A DNA stretch of 9,789 nucleotides. Origin: Alphaproteobacteria bacterium. GTDB lineage: Bacteria > Pseudomonadota > Alphaproteobacteria > RF32 > CAG-977. Positions 5,780 through 9,789 of this stretch are shown here, piece after piece. The DNA is taken from positions 1 to 9,789 of the forward strand of contig JAFVEJ010000266.1 of assembly GCA_017476085.1 (NCBI GenBank), read 5' to 3'. The notes below the pieces were generated by a model. That model was not told where the DNA came from. It did no database searches and was given only the letters and a program-made list of their open reading frames with translations. Both the position numbers and the translations under genes were made by a program. Each line of letters opens with the position of its first letter. Within the stretch, counting starts at the first letter, position 1.

Positions 5780-8263
5780 ATGAAAAAGCAACTGTTTAAT
5801 ATAACAGGAATGAGCTGCGCGGCATGTTCGGCTCGTGTAAACAAAGCTGTTTCTGTTTTAGAGGGTGTTCAGCACGCAACCGTTAATCTGTTGAAAAACG
5901 ATATGATCGTTGTGTATGACGAAACGAAATTAAGCGCAAACGATATCGCCGCCGCAGTTGAAAAAGCCGGATACGGTGCATTTCCTTCAGATAAAAAGAC
6001 TTTACCGCAGCAAAAAAATGCGGAAAGCAATCTAAAAAAACGTCTTGTTGTATCTGCTACAATTACAACCGTTTTGATGTATTTTTCAATGGGCGGTATG
6101 ATCGGACTGCCGCTGCCGGTATATTTGCATACAATCGGCGGATCGGACGTTTTGGCTTTAATACAATTTTTGTTGACGAACTGTGTCGTTTTTCTGAACA
6201 GAGCTTATTTTACAAACGGATTAAAAGCTTTATTCCGCAAATCGCCGAATATGGATTCCCTGATTGCCTTAGGTTCCGGAGCCGCATTTGTATTCAGTAT
6301 TTACGGTTTGTACAAAATCACGGCGGCATTAAACGCCGGGGATACGGAAACAGCCGCTCACTTTGCGCATAATCTTTACTTTGAATCCGCAGCAATGATT
6401 TTAACGCTGATAACATTCGGAAAATTCCTGGAAACCGGCGCCAAAAGAAAAACAGCAGACGCTGTAACAAGTTTGATTTCTCTCGCCCCGCAAACAGCAG
6501 TCGTTTTGCAAAATGGAAAAGAGGAAACAATTCCTGCCGATAGTTTGGCTGTCGGGGATATCGTTATCATTAAAGCCGGCGTCAGAATCCCCGCAGACGG
6601 CATCGTGACACAGGGAAGCGGCATTATTGACGAATCCGCATTGACCGGAGAAAGCCTGCCCGTCAAAAAAAACGTCGGGGATCAAGTGATGACGGCTTGT
6701 GTCAATACATCCGGATATTTTTTAATGCGCGCGGAAAAAACCGGACAGGAAACGGCTCTGGCCCAAATTATCAAACTGGTTGACGAAGCAACGTCCTCAA
6801 AAGCGCCGATCGCCCGTCTGGCAGATAAAATCAGCGGTATCTTCGTTCCTGTTGTAATCATTATAGCTACATTAGCGGCCGTTATCTGGTTACTATGCGG
6901 GGCAAGCGTTGAATTTGCTTTATCCATGAGCATTTCCGTTTTGGTGATTTCCTGTCCGTGCGCTTTGGGATTGGCAACGCCGACCGCCGTTATGGTCGGT
7001 ACGGGCCGAGGAGCAAAACAAGGCGTTTTGTTCAAATCCGCCGCTGCTTTGGAAATGGCAGGACGAATTGATACGGTCGCGTTGGATAAGACGGGAACAG
7101 TGACGGAAGGTCGTCCGCAGGTGACCGACGTGATAACGGCAGAGCGTTTTTCCGAAACTGAATTGATTCAATGCGCCGCTTCTTTAGAAAAGTTGTCAGA
7201 GCACCCGCTGGGATTGGCGATTGTCAGCCATGCAAAAGAAACAGGCCTTTCTTTGAAAGAAGTTTCCGGTTTTTGTCAAATCGCGGGACAAGGTATTGCC
7301 GGAGAAATTGACGGTATTTTATATCAGATCGGCAACTCCCGTTTATTGGAACGGGCCGGCGTTAAGAATATTTTGAAACGTCAGGCGCAGACATTGGCAG
7401 AACAGGGAAAAACACCGCTTTACTGTCTGAAAGACTCCGTTTTAACCGGCATTATCGGGATTGCCGATCCGGTAAAAGAAAACAGCGCCGCAGCGATTTC
7501 AGCCTTTAAAAACATAGGGTTGAATGTTGTTTTATTGACCGGCGACAATGCAGCGACGGCGCAAGCTGTCGCAAAAACGGCAGGCATTGATACCGTCGTC
7601 AGCGATATGTTGCCGCAGGATAAAGAAGCAGAAATTCGCAAACTTCAGCAATCGGGCAAAAAAGTCGCGATGATCGGCGACGGGATTAACGACGCGCCGG
7701 CTTTGGCCCGGGCGGATATCGGCATGGCAATCGGTGCGGGAACGGATATCGCAATCGCTTCGGCGGATGTTGTCTTGATCAAAAATGACCTTGCGGCAGC
7801 GGTTTTCGCATTGCGCTTGGGACGCGCCGTTCTGCGCAACATCAAAGGAAACCTGTTCTGGGCTTTCTTCTATAACAGTATCGGAATCCCGATTGCTGCG
7901 GGCATTTTTTTCACTTTATGGGGACTTTCGCTTAATCCGGTGATCGCCGCGGCCGCAATGAGCTTCAGTTCTGTCAGTGTCGTAACAAATGCTTTGCGTT
8001 TACGCCGGTTTTCAGATAAACCTCTTGTTCAGCAAAGGAGTATTGCAATGACTAAGAACATTATGATTGAAGGCATGAAATGCGAACATTGCGCCAAATT
8101 CGTCACAAAAGCTCTGCAGTCCGTGGATGGCGTGGAAAGCGTCAAGGTTGACCTGGCGGCAAAAAAGGCTGAAGTGAATGCCGATGCGAACGTGTCAAAC
8201 GACGCTTTGACGGCCGCTGTGGTCGAAGCGGGTTTTGAAGTCACGGAAATCAAAGACGTTTAA
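5780..8263 (+). CDS. copA: Copper-exporting P1B-1 ATPase (CopA) with a fused C-terminal CopZ-like domain
   Basis: The 827-aa pump exports Cu+ from the cytoplasm using ATP. In order: an N-terminal heavy-metal-binding domain with MSCAAC (11-16); four membrane helices (about 88-217); the actuator domain with TGES (289-292); the membrane CPC motif (392-394); phosphorylation site DKTGT (436-440); the HP dipeptide (475-476) of the nucleotide domain; TGDN (587-590); GDGINDAP (633-640). YN (698-699) and MSFSS (727-731) in the last two helices are the copper(I)-type signature. Ordinary CopA ends shortly after NALRLRRF (737-744); here the frame continues through a 12-residue linker into a second HMA domain with MKCEHC (766-771). 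That tail has its own ribosome binding site and ATG (see the nested entry). AAGG (5768-5771) precedes the start. No copper-responsive operator of the CueR or CopY type is evident upstream. The 3' end overlaps the convergent flavoprotein gene by four bases. Confidence 0.97.
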   Translation: MKKQLFNITGMSCAACSARVNKAVSVLEGVQHATVNLLKNDMIVVYDETKLSANDIAAAVEKAGYGAFPSDKKTLPQQKNAESNLKKRLVVSATITTVLMYFSMGGMIGLPLPVYLHTIGGSDVLALIQFLLTNCVVFLNRAYFTNGLKALFRKSPNMDSLIALGSGAAFVFSIYGLYKITAALNAGDTETAAHFAHNLYFESAAMILTLITFGKFLETGAKRKTADAVTSLISLAPQTAVVLQNGKEETIPADSLAVGDIVIIKAGVRIPADGIVTQGSGIIDESALTGESLPVKKNVGDQVMTACVNTSGYFLMRAEKTGQETALAQIIKLVDEATSSKAPIARLADKISGIFVPVVIIIATLAAVIWLLCGASVEFALSMSISVLVISCPCALGLATPTAVMVGTGRGAKQGVLFKSAAALEMAGRIDTVALDKTGTVTEGRPQVTDVITAERFSETELIQCAASLEKLSEHPLGLAIVSHAKETGLSLKEVSGFCQIAGQGIAGEIDGILYQIGNSRLLERAGVKNILKRQAQTLAEQGKTPLYCLKDSVLTGIIGIADPVKENSAAAISAFKNIGLNVVLLTGDNAATAQAVAKTAGIDTVVSDMLPQDKEAEIRKLQQSGKKVAMIGDGINDAPALARADIGMAIGAGTDIAIASADVVLIKNDLAAAVFALRLGRAVLRNIKGNLFWAFFYNSIGIPIAAGIFFTLWGLSLNPVIAAAAMSFSSVSVVTNALRLRRFSDKPLVQQRSIAMTKNIMIEGMKCEHCAKFVTKALQSVDGVESVKVDLAAKKAEVNADANVSNDALTAAVVEAGFEVTEIKDV
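8034..8040 (+). promoter_or_regulatory. Ribosome binding site inside copA, ahead of the nested copZ ATG
   Basis: AAAGGAG at 8034-8040 is followed by 7 bases and then ATG at 8048. Match and spacing are at least as good as those of the complete genes in this window. It falls in the linker between the pump and the C-terminal metal-binding domain, where the protein sequence (QQRSIA) appears unconstrained. Confidence 0.7.
8048..8263 (+). CDS. copZ: CopZ-like copper chaperone nested in frame at the 3' end of copA
   Basis: An internal ATG in the copA frame (CopA residue 757) starts a complete 71-aa heavy-metal-associated domain with MKCEHC at residues 10-15 of the nested product, the Cu+-binding CxxC loop, and the usual HMA ending ...AAVVEAGFEV. 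Length and architecture match free-standing CopZ/Atx1-like chaperones, which carry Cu+ to the pump. AAAGGAG lies 7 bases upstream, so ribosomes could make a soluble chaperone alongside the fused form. The simplest history is a copA-copZ gene pair whose copA stop codon was lost. Known parallel: E. coli copA makes a short metal-binding product by programmed frameshifting at its N-terminal end; this would be a different way to a similar result. Separate translation is inferred, not shown. Confidence 0.6.
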   Translation: MTKNIMIEGMKCEHCAKFVTKALQSVDGVESVKVDLAAKKAEVNADANVSNDALTAAVVEAGFEVTEIKDV

Positions 8264-8871
8264 CGAATAAAATTTGTCATAGCGCCATATACAAAAGCAT
8301 TTCCGGTTTGTTGCTGCTTTTTCAGCATACAAGCCATGGCTTTTCCCAGATTATGCATTGACTGCAAGCCTTCTTTATCCTGTGAAACTTCTTCCGGAGT
8401 TTTACCGTGTACCATATTCCAATAAGTGGACGTCACAATCGGCATTTGATTGATTCCGAAATATTTGTTAATGACATCCAACGCAGCCGTCGTTCCGGCG
8501 CGTCTGGCGGATACGACCGCGGCGCCCGGTTTGAAACGAAAGACGGCGGATCCGGAATAGAAAGCTCTGTCCAAAACAGACAGCAGGCGGCCGCTGGGAT
8601 GACCGTAATAAACAGGGGAACCAAAAACAAAACCGTCGGATTCTTCCGCTTTTTCAATAATGCGGTTAACGATGTCGTCGTTAAAAACGCAGCGGTTTTT
8701 GCCGCTTTTCCGGCAGCCCATACATGCGATGCAATCCATATACGCCGATTTGCCCAGCTGAACGATTTCCGTTTCGATATTTTCCGCTTTCAAAGCTTCC
8801 GCAACAACGCTTAATGCCGTAAACGTGCAGCCGTTTTCATTGCCGCTGCCGTTAATCATTAAAACTTTCAT
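8260..8871 (-). CDS. Flavodoxin-fold NAD(P)H-dependent oxidoreductase, possible iron-sulfur flavoprotein
   Basis: The 203-aa product belongs to the NADPH-dependent FMN reductase / flavodoxin superfamily. GSGNENGCT (8-16) is the FMN phosphate loop and GSPVYYGHPSG (84-94) the second flavin-contact loop. Four cysteines in C47-x2-C50-x2-C53-x7-C61 form a compact motif like that of Isf-type iron-sulfur flavoproteins, so a 4Fe-4S cluster is possible though some relatives lack one. Likely role: cytoplasmic reduction of quinones, nitro compounds or oxidative by-products using FMN. The ATG at 8871 is supported by GAGGGA five bases upstream; an in-frame TTG at 8889 lies upstream of that ribosome binding site and is rejected. 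The gene is divergent from the aldo/keto reductase across 139 bases, and its TAA shares bases with the copA stop. No separate terminator is visible. Confidence 0.88.
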   Translation of the reverse strand: MKVLMINGSGNENGCTFTALSVVAEALKAENIETEIVQLGKSAYMDCIACMGCRKSGKNRCVFNDDIVNRIIEKAEESDGFVFGSPVYYGHPSGRLLSVLDRAFYSGSAVFRFKPGAAVVSARRAGTTAALDVINKYFGINQMPIVTSTYWNMVHGKTPEEVSQDKEGLQSMHNLGKAMACMLKKQQQTGNAFVYGAMTNFIR

Positions 8872-8948
8872 CAGGTTCCCTCTTTTCAAAGAATAAAAAA
8901 CTTCCCAAGTTTATAGAAACAAACCGGCGAGCGGCAACAAAAAAATAC

Positions 8949-8979
8949 TTGCTTTAAAGTTAACTTTAAGGTGTATTCT
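8949..8979 (+). promoter_or_regulatory. MerR-type promoter: palindromic operator in a 19-base spacer, facing the aldo/keto reductase
   Basis: TTGCTT (-35, 8949-8954) and TATTCT (-10, 8974-8979) are 19 bases apart, too far for normal sigma-70 use but standard for promoters switched on by MerR-family proteins, which twist the spacer. The perfect 16-base palindrome TTAAAGTTAACTTTAA (8954-8969) is centred on GTTAAC, as in SoxR- and AdhR/NmlR-like operators. A start near 8986 would leave a leader of about 25 bases before the ATG at 9011. The regulator gene itself is not in the window. Confidence 0.65.
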
Positions 8980-9010
8980 TTTGTTTGACTTACTTTTAAG
9001 GGGGAAAATA

Positions 9011-9789
9011 ATGAACAGACGCGACTTTTTGATGAGTTCTTTATCTTTGTTTGCATTGACGGCTTTGCCGAAACTGACGATCGCTCAAACGATCGCCGTT
9101 TCCGACGAAGTCAAATCCAAAATCAATCCGACAAACAAGCTCGGCTTTGGTTTTATGCGCTTGCCGCTGACGAATCCGGCGGATCAGACGGCGATCGATT
9201 ACGCTCAGTTAAATAAAATGGTTGATACGTTTTTGGAAAAAGGATTTACCTATTTTGATACCGCGTGGATGTACATGGGGCATGAAAGCGAAATCGCTTT
9301 GCGGGAATCTCTGGTTAAACGTCATCCGAGGGACAAATTTACGGTTGCCAGCAAATTGCCGGTCGGTTCTTTGAAATCAGCGGAAGAACAGGAAATAGTT
9401 TTCAACAAGCAGTTGGAAAAGACGGGATTGGATTATTTCGATTACTATCTGGTGCATAACGTGAACGCAAACACGATCGGAAAAGCCCGTAAATTCGACA
9501 GCTTCAAATTTATTGCCGACAAGAAAAAAGAAGGAAAAATCAAACATATCGGCTTTTCGTTCCATGACAAGCCCGAATTGCTGGAAGAAGTTTTGAAAGA
9601 ACACCCCGAAGTCGAATTTGTCCAGCTTCAAATCAACTATATTGACTGGGACAACGCCAGTATTCAATCGCGCAAATGCTATGAAATCGCACAAAAATAC
9701 AACAAACCGGTCGTTGTAATGGAACCGGTCAAAGGCGGTTCCTTGGCGCAGGTTCCGGAATCGGTTGAAAAGATTTTCAAAACTGCCGA
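9011..9789 (+). CDS. Aldo/keto reductase with a Tat signal peptide (partial, 3' end outside window)
   Basis: 259 residues are present and the frame is open at the right edge. The N-terminus MNRRDFLMSSLSLFALTALP is a twin-arginine signal (RRDFL, then a hydrophobic core), with possible cleavage near residue 25, suggesting export of a folded, cofactor-loaded enzyme. The aldo/keto reductase barrel follows: GFGFMRLP (45-52), the tetrad Asp83, Tyr88 (FDTAWMY), Lys115 (ASKLP) and His149 (LVHN), then KHIGFSFHD (178-186) and VVVMEPVKGG (234-243). The MEPVKGG form is typical of the subfamily that often has a C-terminal ferredoxin-like 4Fe-4S domain; that part is outside the window. It would reduce a carbonyl compound, substrate unknown. 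AAGGGGGA (8998-9005) precedes the ATG. It is divergent from the flavoprotein gene and sits behind a MerR-type promoter, which fits an electrophile, quinone or redox stress response. Confidence 0.9.
   Translation, partial: MNRRDFLMSSLSLFALTALPKLTIAQTIAVSDEVKSKINPTNKLGFGFMRLPLTNPADQTAIDYAQLNKMVDTFLEKGFTYFDTAWMYMGHESEIALRESLVKRHPRDKFTVASKLPVGSLKSAEEQEIVFNKQLEKTGLDYFDYYLVHNVNANTIGKARKFDSFKFIADKKKEGKIKHIGFSFHDKPELLEEVLKEHPEVEFVQLQINYIDWDNASIQSRKCYEIAQKYNKPVVVMEPVKGGSLAQVPESVEKIFKTA

Noticed and set aside
6318..7845. Several minus-strand open frames inside copA
   Set aside because: All are antisense to conserved CopA motifs; no ribosome binding sites or recognisable domains.
8407..8814. Plus-strand open frame of 135 codons
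   Set aside because: Antisense shadow of the flavodoxin-fold oxidoreductase, which has motifs and a ribosome binding site.
9377..9694. Minus-strand open frame of 105 codons
   Set aside because: Antisense shadow of the aldo/keto reductase, whose catalytic tetrad is intact on the plus strand.

Overview
The window looks like chromosomal DNA of an alphaproteobacterium with a moderately AT-rich genome. The best marker is LepA on the minus strand: its wording after the G3 motif (residues 105-170, including [19 protein letters not shown]) is of the alphaproteobacterial type. The small membrane protein at 1816 also resembles short proteins I associate with Rhodospirillales-like genomes. An uncultured, possibly host-associated lineage is my guess, not something the sequence proves.

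Layout, left to right: the 3' end of a P2-type (calcium-pump-like) ATPase with a strong terminator; a 13-base poly-C tract and weak promoter before an unrecognised AT-rich gene (766-1449); two hairpins and a minus-strand tRNA-Ser(GGA); a two-gene plus-strand unit (small membrane protein, then a membrane-anchored FAM173-like methyltransferase) converging on lepA; marC, divergent from lepA; tRNA-Gln(CTG) with its own promoter; a 367-base stretch without an intact gene that holds a decayed minus-strand coding remnant; a copper-exporting ATPase (copA) whose frame continues into a CopZ-like domain with its own ribosome binding site and ATG; a minus-strand flavodoxin-fold oxidoreductase whose stop codon overlaps the copA stop; and the start of a divergent aldo/keto reductase with a Tat signal.

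Two parts show visible gene logic. CopA plus the CopZ-like tail makes a compact copper export module: a P1B-1 pump with a metal-binding domain at each end, the C-terminal one possibly also made alone as a soluble chaperone. The divergent flavoprotein/aldo-keto reductase pair is separated by a promoter with a perfect palindrome in a 19-base spacer, the arrangement used by MerR-family activators, so an unseen MerR-type regulator probably controls at least the aldo/keto reductase.

Most of the window is ordinary housekeeping sequence. I see no CRISPR array, insertion sequence, integrase, toxin-antitoxin pair or recognisable defence system. The observations most worth checking are the nested copZ start, the MerR-type promoter, the poly-C tract upstream of the unknown gene, and the frameshifted gene remnant.
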